49,850 bases of DNA from an uncultured Phascolarctobacterium sp. (GTDB lineage: Bacteria; Bacillota; Negativicutes; Acidaminococcales; Acidaminococcaceae), in the NCBI GenBank assembly GCA_900551745.1, contig URXA01000009.1, positions 1-49,850 on the forward strand, in the 5' to 3' direction. Under the pieces are notes generated by a model. The model searched no databases. It saw only the letters and a list, made by a program, of their open reading frames with translations, and had not been told where the DNA came from. This document shows positions 25,478 to 33,184 of this stretch, in pieces (positions within the stretch are counted from its first letter, which is position 1; every line of letters begins with the position of its first letter). The translations under genes and the position numbers were made by a program.

Positions 25478-25510
25478 AAACGCATTTCAATTGAGAAATG
25501 CGTTTTTCTT
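25478..25510 (+). terminator. Terminator of the helicase gene
   Basis: 11-bp stem (25478-25488 with 25495-25505), 6-base loop, T-run. Confidence 0.8.
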
Positions 25511-25583
25511 TTTGTGTTTTTCGCGGCATTCATTTATAATTATTGTAGATGATGTTAATTAATTTTGGAAGCGGAGGTGCAGT

Positions 25584-27005
25584 ATGCGCTCAATAATAAA
25601 AGTTTTAACTTACGTTCTGCTGGCTCTGGTTTTGTTTGTGCCCGTTAGAACCGGCTGGGCGCATGAGTATACGCCTGCGGAAAAGAAAATGATTGATGCG
25701 GCGTATCGGGATGCACATTGGACTACAGTTGCAGCAGCAGCCTGTATAGGGGCATATTCACCGGAAGATGCTCCGGAATTTGGTTATTTGCGCGACTATG
25801 GTTGGAAGATAGTGCCGCATAAAGTGAAAAAAGGAAAGCTGGAAGCCAATTTTATTGTGGCAAAAAGTAAAACCCGGCGCGGCAGAGATGTTTATATAGT
25901 TGCCTTTCGCGGCAGTGCCAGCAAGAGTGACTGGACTGTCAACCTGAACACTGACAAGGTACCGTACGGCGGCAGCAGCCTGGAGGAATTTATTGAATAT
26001 GCCGGACGTTCTGAAACAGATAAAACTGTACCGATGGTACATAAAGGATTTAATGATTATGTAAATACTGTTTTGGAAACAATGGTCGATACTAACGATG
26101 ACGGTATTGATGAGATTTTGTTTAATGAGATTTTGGCTAATACTGATACACGTGTATTGCTTACCGGGCATAGCCTGGGCGGAGCTGTAGCTACATTACT
26201 GGCAGAGCGCCTGGTAAGCATGGGTGTAGATAAAGATCGTGTGCCCGTTATAACTTTTGGCGCGCCTGCCATAGGCAACGCTGCTTTTGCCGAAGCCTAC
26301 GGTGATAAGATAGATCTACGCAGAATAACTAATAATGCTGATCCTGTGCCGGGCAGCCTGCAGACATTTTTTGGAGGTTACAAGCAATTTGGGAAGCATC
26401 ATAAATACAATCTTTCCCGTAAGCTGAGTGATTTTCAGCATGATATGGGAATGTATTTTGATTACAGCATGCGAGAATATTATGCGGCTTTGGACAAAGC
26501 AGAGGCAGCCGGTGTACGTGAAAAACTACCCATGCAAAAACTTGAAGGGACGGAACCGTTAGTAGCTGTTTGGATAGGCAGCAGTCTTGAGGTAGATAAA
26601 AGGGACTATGTGCCTGATATTAAAAGGTTTATTATGAACGAATATCAAATGATGCTGCCGCGGTATGTGATCGTAGATACGGAAACAAAACTTTATGACG
26701 ACAGCGTTTATGCAATGGAAAAATTTTATCAGAAAGCGCGGGAGATGGGCGCAGATTATATCCTGATTGCTGAGATTGATGGACGGGTACTCAATGACAG
26801 GGAAAAATGGTATATCAATATGAATCAAAGCGTATTCACAGTTGATGCCAGGCTGGTAACGATGAACAGTTTTGCACGTTTTGTTTCACCGGTTTCCGGG
26901 AATATCCAGGCAACAACTTTTGTTTTAGAGCAAAGCCGCGAGGAGCTTAAAAAGCATCTGCCATTTGTCAGGTTAGATCAGCATGCTTCGCCTCGCCGTC
27001 TATGA
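25584..27005 (+). CDS. Exported class 3 lipase-like hydrolase
   Basis: 473 aa. Signal peptide (IIKVLTYVLLALVLFVPV, likely cleaved near GWA-HE). The N-terminal two thirds form a lipase_3 alpha/beta hydrolase: VAFRGSASKSDW, nucleophile Ser197 in TGHSLGGAVA, FGAPAIGN, Asp in NNADPVPG, and a following HHKYN that could supply the His. A further 150 residues (about 315-473) of mixed structure are not explained by the lipase fold and are not recognised. The protein should be in the periplasm or outside the cell. Confidence 0.82.
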   Translation: MRSIIKVLTYVLLALVLFVPVRTGWAHEYTPAEKKMIDAAYRDAHWTTVAAAACIGAYSPEDAPEFGYLRDYGWKIVPHKVKKGKLEANFIVAKSKTRRGRDVYIVAFRGSASKSDWTVNLNTDKVPYGGSSLEEFIEYAGRSETDKTVPMVHKGFNDYVNTVLETMVDTNDDGIDEILFNEILANTDTRVLLTGHSLGGAVATLLAERLVSMGVDKDRVPVITFGAPAIGNAAFAEAYGDKIDLRRITNNADPVPGSLQTFFGGYKQFGKHHKYNLSRKLSDFQHDMGMYFDYSMREYYAALDKAEAAGVREKLPMQKLEGTEPLVAVWIGSSLEVDKRDYVPDIKRFIMNEYQMMLPRYVIVDTETKLYDDSVYAMEKFYQKAREMGADYILIAEIDGRVLNDREKWYINMNQSVFTVDARLVTMNSFARFVSPVSGNIQATTFVLEQSREELKKHLPFVRLDQHASPRRL

Positions 27006-27036
27006 TCAAAATTTTATAAATAGGTGTGAGAAAAGT

Positions 27037-27684
27037 ATGGAACAAGAAAAGCTGGAAAGTTTAGCTCAGGAATTAGCGGCTTGCAGAGAATGCCCTCTGC
27101 GGGAAGCAGCACAGGCTCCTGTAGGCTGGTTTGGTAATTATGACAGTCCGATTGTTTTTGTTGGTGAAGGGCCTGGCGGCGTGGAGGATGACTACGGCTG
27201 CCCCTTGATTGGCCCGTCCGGACAGTTGTTGGATAAGGCTTTGTGGGCTGCCAAGATGACGCGTGACCGTATTTTAACGACCAATGTTATCAAATGCCGT
27301 CCTAAGGGTAACCGCACGCCGAATATTGCAGAAGCAGATTTCTGTGCACAGCGTTGGCTTGATAAGGAGTTGGCGATATTACAGCCTAAAGTTGTGGTTG
27401 CTTTGGGCAGTGTTGCTTTACATTATCTTGGCAATCAGGATATGCGTATCACCAGAGACCGTGGTAAATGGTTTAAAACAAAACATGGTTTTGATTGTAT
27501 AGCTACTTTTCATCCTGCGTATTTACTGCGCATCAGTAATATTAAAGCGCTTAATGCAGCCAAATGGGATGTTTTTCATGATTTGGAGGCAGCAAGGGAT
27601 AAAGCGTTGGCGGCAGTGCCTGATTATAATTTGATGTCTGAAGAGAAAACCGACCTTTTTAAATTGTTTCAACGACGTAAATAA
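27037..27684 (+). CDS. Type-4 (Fe-S) uracil-DNA glycosylase
   Basis: 215 aa. Cluster cysteines in CRECPLREA, CRPKGNRTP and DFCAQRW; motif A-like GEGPGGVEDDYGCPLIGPSGQLLD and motif B-like HPAYLLR. It removes uracil from DNA. Start at the ATG at 27037, preceded by AGGTGTGAG; the longer frame would overlap the lipase end without a ribosome site. It follows the lipase by 31 bases. Confidence 0.93.
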   Translation: MEQEKLESLAQELAACRECPLREAAQAPVGWFGNYDSPIVFVGEGPGGVEDDYGCPLIGPSGQLLDKALWAAKMTRDRILTTNVIKCRPKGNRTPNIAEADFCAQRWLDKELAILQPKVVVALGSVALHYLGNQDMRITRDRGKWFKTKHGFDCIATFHPAYLLRISNIKALNAAKWDVFHDLEAARDKALAAVPDYNLMSEEKTDLFKLFQRRK

Positions 27685-27723
27685 ATTTTCAGAAGCTGCG
27701 GAATAAAAATAAAAAATTATATA

Positions 27724-27760
27724 AAAAATCCAAGTTAGGTATTGCTAACTTGGATTTTTT
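27724..27760 (+). terminator. Terminator of the lipase/uracil-glycosylase unit
   Basis: 15-bp perfect stem (27724-27738 with 27745-27759), 6-base loop, T-run. It also contains the -35 box of the next promoter. Confidence 0.85.
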
Positions 27761-27770
27761 ATGTTATACT
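27742..27770 (+). promoter_or_regulatory. Promoter of the DUF3793-flavodoxin operon
   Basis: TTGCTA (27742-27747), 17-base spacer, extended -10 TGT-TATACT (27762-27770). Predicted RNA start near 27777, giving a 130-base leader. Confidence 0.6.
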
Positions 27771-27777
27771 CAAAATC

Positions 27778-27892
27778 AAGTTAGACGGGGCTAACCAGAC
27801 GGTGTGATTTCGACCCTTCTTTCTTTTATCACTTATGAATAATAACCGGAGCCTTGCCGGTAGCTACGTTTGGTTAGCTAAACTAACTTTTT
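27778..27892 (+). ncRNA. Candidate riboswitch/attenuator leader before DUF3793-flavodoxin
   Basis: An 11-bp closing helix, GCTAACCAGAC (27790-27800) with GTTTGGTTAGC (27868-27878, one G-T pair), encloses two hairpins: GTGAT/ATCAC (27804-27808, 27828-27832) and ACCGG/CCGGT (27845-27849, 27857-27861), making a three-way junction. The 3' arm of the closing helix overlaps a second structure, GTTAG/CTAAC (27873-27877, 27883-27887), followed by five T, which resembles a terminator. The 5' arm can also pair locally (GTTAG-ACGGGG-CTAAC, 27780-27795). Alternative folding of this kind is the layout of a transcription-control riboswitch in which the closed aptamer prevents termination. I cannot match it to a known class; ligand unknown. 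Confidence 0.5.
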
Positions 27893-27906
27893 CTAAAGGA
27901 GTTATC

Positions 27907-28485
27907 ATGCAGTTTGAATTACATGGCTTTAAAAGTTTTGATGAATTGCTGGCTTTCCATTGCGCACCGGCGTTGACTGGAATCAAACCGGCCAATCTTG
28001 TCAGCTGCCCTACTGCATCTATGCCTGTAGTCGCGCCGCTTTTGGCTGATTATACGGAACAGTTTGCCGATAAGGGGATTGCTTTTGAAGTTTTATGTCA
28101 TTGTGCGGCACGAACTTTGATTTTAGTTTATCAGCCTCAGCAGCTTGAAGATTTGTTGCGGAAGCAGGTGATAAGCTGTTATTTACAAGAACTTGGTTAT
28201 AAGTCTGGTTCGGTGCATTCATTGCTCCGACAGTTAGGGGCAAAGATATCCTGCAGCCAGGATTTTCCGCATGAAATTGGTATATTTTTAGGTTATCCGT
28301 TAGCGGATATCCAAGGCTTTATTAAAAATAAAGGCAAGAATTGTAAATGCAGCGGTTATTGGAAAGTATATGATGATGTCGAGCATGCCAAGCGTTTGTT
28401 TGACGCATATAATAAATGCCGGGACAGGTTGTTGAAGGCTGTAGCTGAAGGCGTACCTTTACATCTGGCAGCGGCTTCTTTTTAA
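27907..28485 (+). CDS. DUF3793 family protein
   Basis: 192 aa soluble protein. Features I associate with DUF3793: an early HCAPALTGIKPANLVSC segment, CHCAARTLILVYQPQQLEDLL in the middle, and LLRQLGAKISCSQDFPHEIGIFLGYPLADIQGFIKNKGKNCKCSGYWKVYDD near the C-terminus, with many cysteines (about ten). The family is often found next to flavodoxin genes in anaerobic Firmicutes; its reaction is unknown. Start at the ATG at 27907 after AAAGGAG. It is 12 bases upstream of the flavodoxin gene. Confidence 0.8.
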   Translation: MQFELHGFKSFDELLAFHCAPALTGIKPANLVSCPTASMPVVAPLLADYTEQFADKGIAFEVLCHCAARTLILVYQPQQLEDLLRKQVISCYLQELGYKSGSVHSLLRQLGAKISCSQDFPHEIGIFLGYPLADIQGFIKNKGKNCKCSGYWKVYDDVEHAKRLFDAYNKCRDRLLKAVAEGVPLHLAAASF

Positions 28486-28497
28486 GGAGGTTTTATT

Positions 28498-28914
28498 ATG
28501 GAAAATATTCCTGTTATTTATTGGTCTGGTACCGGTAATACGAAACTGATGGCTGAGGCTGTGGCCGAAGGCATTGGAACTGCTGCAGAACTCAAAAGCG
28601 TTAGCGATATCACTCCTGAACAAGCGGCTGAATATTCAGCATTGGCACTGGGATGCAGTGCTATGGGTGCTGAAGTTCTGGAAGAATATGAGTTTGAACC
28701 TTTCTTTACTGCATTAGAACCGTTTTTGCAGGGGAAAAAGGTTGTGATTTTTGGTTCTTATGGCTGGGGCGGAAGTTATATGAGTGATTGGGAACAGCGT
28801 ATAAAAGCAGCTGGTGCCGAATTGATTGCCCCGGGGCTTTTGGTATTGGGGGCCCCAGATGAAGCGATGGCTGAAAGCTGCCGCGAGTTAGGTGCGGCTT
28901 TAGCTAAAGCATAA
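28498..28914 (+). CDS. Flavodoxin
   Basis: 138 aa. FMN-phosphate loop SGTGNT (10-15), ALGCSAMGAE and GSYGWGGSYMSDW in the places of the two FMN-stacking loops. A short-chain flavodoxin, a one- or two-electron carrier that often replaces ferredoxin when iron is short. Second gene after DUF3793 (AAGGAGG in the gap), controlled by the leader at 27778-27892, and ending in a strong terminator. Confidence 0.93.
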   Translation: MENIPVIYWSGTGNTKLMAEAVAEGIGTAAELKSVSDITPEQAAEYSALALGCSAMGAEVLEEYEFEPFFTALEPFLQGKKVVIFGSYGWGGSYMSDWEQRIKAAGAELIAPGLLVLGAPDEAMAESCRELGAALAKA

Positions 28915-28982
28915 CTTTACTTCTCCGTCATAACTACGGTAAGAGCAGACTGTGGTTATGTCCTTTAATATTCCATTTCTCC

Positions 28983-29033
28983 AAATGCAGATAACCGGGT
29001 CCTTTCGGGGATTCCGGTTATCTGCATTTTATT
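28983..29033 (+). terminator. Terminator of the flavodoxin operon
   Basis: 16-bp perfect stem (28983-28998 with 29014-29029) with a partly paired loop, then a T-rich run. The spacer before it (28915-28982) holds only a weak imperfect stem. Confidence 0.85.
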
Positions 29034-29094
29034 TTAAATGGATGTTTAATAAACGTTATAAACGAATACAAAATTTATATAATAAAGAGCTTAC

Positions 29095-29123
29095 TTGAAA
29101 GCGTATCATAAGTAGCTTATAAT
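29095..29123 (+). promoter_or_regulatory. Promoter of the ZIP transporter gene
   Basis: TTGAAA (29095-29100), 17-base spacer, TATAAT (29118-29123). Confidence 0.75.
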
Positions 29124-29149
29124 AAGGATAAAGGTAAGGAGTTGTTTAA

Positions 29150-29971
29150 ATGGAATCATTGATGAAGATCAGCGATCCGATTTTGTTAGCTCTGATAGCA
29201 ACAGGTTTTACCTGGTTCATGACTGCACTTGGTGCGGCGATGGTATTTTTCTTTAAAGAGATTAACAAAAGGGTTTTAAATATGATGCTGGGCTTTGCTG
29301 CAGGCATTATGGTTGCCGCTTCTTTTTGGTCGCTTTTGGCTCCTGCCATAGAAATGGCGGAAAAAAGCAGTTTGCCTGCCTGGCTTGTTGCTGCTATTGG
29401 TTTTTTGAGCGGTGCTGCTTTTTTGTGGCTGGCGGATAGAATACTGCCGCATGCGCATTTCTTTGCAAAAGAAGGGGAAGTAGAGGGGATTCCAACTAAT
29501 TGGCGTCGTAGCATTTTGCTTGTATTCTCAATTACTCTGCATAATATCCCTGAAGGTTTGGCGGTTGGCGTTGCTTTTGGAGCAGCGGCGAATAGTATGA
29601 GCGAAACAGGACTGCTGGCAGCTGTAGCTGTTGCTTTGGGAATTGGTATTCAAAATTTCCCTGAAGGTGCTGCAGTTTCTATCCCGCTTCGGCGCGAAGG
29701 TGTTTCGCGGATGAAAAGTTTTATGTATGGACAGGCTTCCGGGCTGGTAGAACCGATAGCTGGTGTTATTGGTGCGGCGATGGTTACTTCCATGGAAGCT
29801 ATTTTGCCGTATGCCTTAGCTTTTGCTGCCGGCGCTATGCTGTATGTCGTTGTCGAAGAGCTGATACCGGAGTCTCAAAGCGGTGGAGAACATGAAAGTG
29901 CGGACCTTTCGACGATTGGTTTTATTATTGGTTTTGCGATTATGATGATTTTAGACGTAGCTTTAGGTTAA
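29150..29971 (+). CDS. ZIP-family divalent metal transporter
   Basis: 273 aa, eight membrane segments. The metal-binding helices carry HNIPEGLAVG (helix 4) and NFPEGAAVSIPLRREG (helix 5), as in ZupT/GufA-type importers of zinc, iron or manganese. A short charged loop (HAHFFAKEGEVEG) lies between helices 3 and 4. AAGGAG eight bases before the ATG. Followed at 60 bases by the superoxide reductase gene; a weak GC stem (29974-29987) lies between. Confidence 0.9.
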   Translation: MESLMKISDPILLALIATGFTWFMTALGAAMVFFFKEINKRVLNMMLGFAAGIMVAASFWSLLAPAIEMAEKSSLPAWLVAAIGFLSGAAFLWLADRILPHAHFFAKEGEVEGIPTNWRRSILLVFSITLHNIPEGLAVGVAFGAAANSMSETGLLAAVAVALGIGIQNFPEGAAVSIPLRREGVSRMKSFMYGQASGLVEPIAGVIGAAMVTSMEAILPYALAFAAGAMLYVVVEELIPESQSGGEHESADLSTIGFIIGFAIMMILDVALG

Positions 29972-30030
29972 GCGCGGCTGAAGCCGCATTTATAATTAAG
30001 TGATAAAATTTTATTAAGGAGTGAGTACAA

Positions 30031-30417
30031 ATGGGCGAAAAGAAGTTCTACATCTGTAAACATTGTGGTAATATGATTGGTATGATCAAAAGCAGCGGCG
30101 TAAATGTCGTTTGCTGCGGCGATCCTATGACAGAACTGAAACCTAATACAGTGGAGGCTTCGCAGGAAAAACATCTGCCGGTAGTTACTATTGAAGGTAA
30201 TATTGTAAAAGTAAAAGTTGGCAGTGTTGATCATCCTATGACAGAGGAACATCATATTGCCTGGATTTATCTGGAGACAGAACAGGGCGGCCAACGGAAG
30301 AAACTGGCTGTTGGTTCTAAACCGGAAGCTGAGTTTGCATTGGCTGGCGGCGACAAGGTAGTAGGTGTTTATGAATACTGCAATCTGCACGGCTTATGGC
30401 TTACAAAAGTTGAATAG
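30031..30417 (+). CDS. Desulfoferrodoxin (superoxide reductase)
   Basis: 128 aa, two-iron type. The N-terminal desulforedoxin domain has four cysteines (CKHC and a CC pair). The catalytic domain has the Fe(His)4Cys ligands: EKHLPVV, HPMTEEHHIAWI and CNLHGLW. It reduces superoxide to peroxide without making oxygen, the standard defence of anaerobes. ATAAAATTTTAT, a 12-base palindrome, lies at 30003-30014 just before the gene and could be a Fur/PerR-type operator. Terminator at 30432-30462. Confidence 0.97.
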   Translation: MGEKKFYICKHCGNMIGMIKSSGVNVVCCGDPMTELKPNTVEASQEKHLPVVTIEGNIVKVKVGSVDHPMTEEHHIAWIYLETEQGGQRKKLAVGSKPEAEFALAGGDKVVGVYEYCNLHGLWLTKVE

Positions 30418-30431
30418 AAGGTTGTGATTTG

Positions 30432-30462
30432 AACCGGACGGTGTTTACCGTCCGGTTTTTAT
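30432..30462 (+). terminator. Terminator of the superoxide reductase gene
   Basis: 11-bp stem (30432-30442 with 30447-30457), 4-base loop, T-run. Confidence 0.85.
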
Positions 30463-30559
30463 TTTCAAATAATATAGCAGGCGGAGCTTTATATAGCAGG
30501 ACTTTTTATAAAACTGATAGAATTAAGTCATATAAGTGATATTGAAGGAGGGACGAGAA

Positions 30560-31003
30560 ATGAGTGAATTCAGTGAAAAAATGGGTATGGAAGTCGGTAA
30601 TGCTTTTAAGAGTGGTTATAATTGCAGCGAAGCGATAGTTGAAGCTTTTCGCAAATATGCCGGCGTAAATATTGATGATAACGCTTTTCGCCTGGCTTCA
30701 GGATTTGGCGGCGGTATTGGTCACGCCCGTAATATTTGCGGCGCTTTAGTCGGTTGCACGATGGTTATCAGTACATTGATCGGACGGAATACTCCTGAAG
30801 AAAAACCGTTGAAAGAAATTTATCCTGTTACCAAAGAATTTCACGATCGTTTTGAAAAAGAATTTGGATCAACAATGTGTAAAGATCTGATGCCATATGA
30901 ATTCAATACTCGTGACCATCTGAAAAACTGTTTGAAACTTACAAATCGCATTGGTAAATTTTTAGCAGAGTTTTTGGAAGAAAAAGATTTGCTTACAGTA
31001 TAA
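30560..31003 (+). CDS. C_GCAxxG_C_C family redox protein
   Basis: 147 aa. Conserved cysteines in YNCSEAI, NICGALVGC, TMCKDL and KNCLKL, with the glycine-rich SGFGGGIGHARNICGALVG core that gives the family its name. Members are small redox proteins of anaerobes, function not settled. Start at the ATG at 30560 after AGGAGGG. It stands after superoxide reductase but has its own terminator (31013-31050). Confidence 0.88.
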   Translation: MSEFSEKMGMEVGNAFKSGYNCSEAIVEAFRKYAGVNIDDNAFRLASGFGGGIGHARNICGALVGCTMVISTLIGRNTPEEKPLKEIYPVTKEFHDRFEKEFGSTMCKDLMPYEFNTRDHLKNCLKLTNRIGKFLAEFLEEKDLLTV

Positions 31004-31012
31004 TAATGGTTT

Positions 31013-31050
31013 TAGCTCAGTACCATTTCGGGGTGCTGAGCTATTTTATT
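31013..31050 (+). terminator. Terminator of the C_GCAxxG_C_C gene
   Basis: 12-bp stem with one G-T pair (31013-31024 with 31032-31043), 7-base loop, TTTTATT. Confidence 0.75.
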
Positions 31051-31152
31051 AAATAAAATGGCAGGAAAATGTAATCTGGATGTATAATATAAACATATTA
31101 TGCTGGTTGCCAAGCAGTATTTATCGGAAAAGGTTATGAGGGGGCGTAGCTG

Positions 31153-31524
31153 GTGATTGTTGGAATCGGTTGTGATCTAACAGAAATTCATAGAGTAAAA
31201 AAAGCTCTGACAATAGAAAAGTTTGTGGCAAGAGTTTTTTCTGCTGCTGAACAAGAATATTGTGAAGCCCGTGGCATGCAGAAATTTGCAAGTTACGCGG
31301 CAAGATTTGCTGCTAAAGAAGCTTTGCTGAAAGCTTTGGGAACAGGCTTGAGAGGCGGCAAGCTTATAGATATTGAAGTTTATAATGACTGTATGGGAAA
31401 GCCGAGTTTGCATTTGAGCGGTTATTTTGCTACACTGGCTGAAGAGCGCGGTGTCAAAGAAATATATCTTTCGTTGAGCCATACTAAAGAACTTGCTATG
31501 GCTCAGGTTGTATTGGAGGGATAA
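31153..31524 (+). CDS. acpS: Holo-[acyl-carrier-protein] synthase
   Basis: 123 aa. GIGCDLTEIHRVKKA (magnesium-binding Asp) and RFAAKEALLKALGTGLRG (catalytic Glu-Lys) are the two AcpS signatures. It moves phosphopantetheine from CoA to ACP. GTG start at 31153 with GAGGGGG upstream. Two bases before nnrE/D, a common pairing. Confidence 0.96.
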   Translation: MIVGIGCDLTEIHRVKKALTIEKFVARVFSAAEQEYCEARGMQKFASYAARFAAKEALLKALGTGLRGGKLIDIEVYNDCMGKPSLHLSGYFATLAEERGVKEIYLSLSHTKELAMAQVVLEG

Positions 31525-31526
31525 GG

Positions 31527-33080
31527 ATGAAACTGGTTTTTGCTAAGGAAATGCAGAGTCTAGATCAGCAGTCTGCAGAACAGATCGGCTTGCCGACAAT
31601 GGTGTTGATGGAGAATGCTGGTAAAGCTGTAGCGGAAACGGCTGCGGATTTTTTAGAAGATTGTTTTGGCAAAAATATTGTTGTTTTTACAGGTAAGGGC
31701 AATAATGGCGGTGATGGTTTTGCGGCTGCACGGTGGCTTTCCAATCAGGGGGCGCGGGTAAAGGTGTTTCTTGTATCACCGTGGCAGGAACTGACAGGAG
31801 ATGCTGCGGCGCAGCTGCGTATTTGCCGGAAGTGTGGTATTGAACTATTTGCGCTTAAGGAAGACAGAGGCAGCTGGGATGTAGCGGAAGTAAGTTGCCG
31901 TCAGGCTGATTTGGTGATCGATGCTGTTTTAGGAACAGGGTTTAATGGTGTTTTACAGGGGGCGCAGCAACGTGTCTGTGGTTTGATGAACAGTATTGCT
32001 GTGCCGGTTGTGTCCATTGATGTTCCAAGCGGTGTCAGTGCTGATACAGGCAGTGCAGATAAAAATGCCGTGCAGGCAGATATTACAGTTACTATGGCAC
32101 TTGCTAAACCTGGTTTGTTTTTGTATCCGGCAGCTGAATTGAGCGGAGAAATTATAGTTGCTGATATTGGTATGCCTAAAATACTTTTAGAACGTATGGA
32201 TAGTAAAAAGTTTTTGTTGACTGAGAATATCGCTTGTGATTTACTGCCGCAGAGAAATGGAAACTGCCATAAGGGTGAAGCGGGAAGGGTAGTTATCACT
32301 GCTGGATCACCGGGTTTTACAGGTGCGGCTGCGTTATGCTCGGAAGCGGCTGTTAAGGCAGGTGCTGGTCTGGTAAGTTTGCTGACGCCGCTTTGCAGTC
32401 GTGAAGTATTAGCAGTGAAGCTGACAGAAATTATGGTCGAAGGTTTGATTGAGCGGATGCCGGGAGCTTTAGGTGGAGGTGCCGCTGGTACAGTGCTGGA
32501 TAAAGCCGGCAGAGCCGATGTTTTGGCTATAGGTCCTGGTCTTGGTACGTCTGGAAGTACGGTGGAAGTTATTCGGGAGATTTTGCAGTCGGTGGAAGTG
32601 CCGGTGATTATCGATGCCGATGCGTTGACTGCATTGCAGGGACATGTTGGTATTTTAAATACCATGAGGGCACCAAAAGTTTTAACGCCGCATCCGGGAG
32701 AGTTGGGAAGGCTGTTAGATTTGGAACCGGCCGAAGTTGACGCCAGACGCCTGGAATTGGCAGGGAAATATGCTGCCGAGTGGGATGCCGTCCTAGTTTT
32801 GAAAGGCGCGCCTACTGTTATAGGCTGTCCTGACGGCAGTGTTTATATTAATACTACCGGCAACAGTGCTATGGCTACGGGCGGCAGCGGGGATGTGCTG
32901 ACAGGAATTATTGCCGGTTTGGCGGCGCAGGGGATTTCTGTACAGGAAGCGGCATTAACAGGTGTATATCTGCACGGGCTGGCCGGCGATTTGGCCAGTG
33001 AAGGAATTATTGGGCTGGCAGCAGGAGAAATCAGCCAGTATTTGCCACAGGCCCGTAGAATTATTGAGCAGGGAGAATAA
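31527..33080 (+). CDS. Bifunctional NAD(P)H-hydrate epimerase / ADP-dependent dehydratase
   Basis: 517 aa fusion. N-terminal YjeF_N epimerase (about 1-215; KGNNGGDGFAAARWL, DAVLGTGFNG, VSIDVPSG) and C-terminal carbohydrate-kinase-like dehydratase (about 230-515; TPHPGELGRLL, NTTGNSAMATGGSGDVLTGIIAGL). It repairs damaged, hydrated NADH and NADPH. Translationally coupled to acpS. Confidence 0.95.
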   Translation: MKLVFAKEMQSLDQQSAEQIGLPTMVLMENAGKAVAETAADFLEDCFGKNIVVFTGKGNNGGDGFAAARWLSNQGARVKVFLVSPWQELTGDAAAQLRICRKCGIELFALKEDRGSWDVAEVSCRQADLVIDAVLGTGFNGVLQGAQQRVCGLMNSIAVPVVSIDVPSGVSADTGSADKNAVQADITVTMALAKPGLFLYPAAELSGEIIVADIGMPKILLERMDSKKFLLTENIACDLLPQRNGNCHKGEAGRVVITAGSPGFTGAAALCSEAAVKAGAGLVSLLTPLCSREVLAVKLTEIMVEGLIERMPGALGGGAAGTVLDKAGRADVLAIGPGLGTSGSTVEVIREILQSVEVPVIIDADALTALQGHVGILNTMRAPKVLTPHPGELGRLLDLEPAEVDARRLELAGKYAAEWDAVLVLKGAPTVIGCPDGSVYINTTGNSAMATGGSGDVLTGIIAGLAAQGISVQEAALTGVYLHGLAGDLASEGIIGLAAGEISQYLPQARRIIEQGE

Positions 33081-33184
33081 AAGATTTCACTTAAATTTTG
33101 CAGATAAAAGTTAGGGTATGTTTACAATACTTACGCTGAAATGATAAAATTAAGTATTAGAGATGCGAGAAAGGGAGATGCCGT

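Noticed and set aside
28019..28243. Antisense frame inside DUF3793
   Set aside because: Shadow of the real gene, no independent signals.
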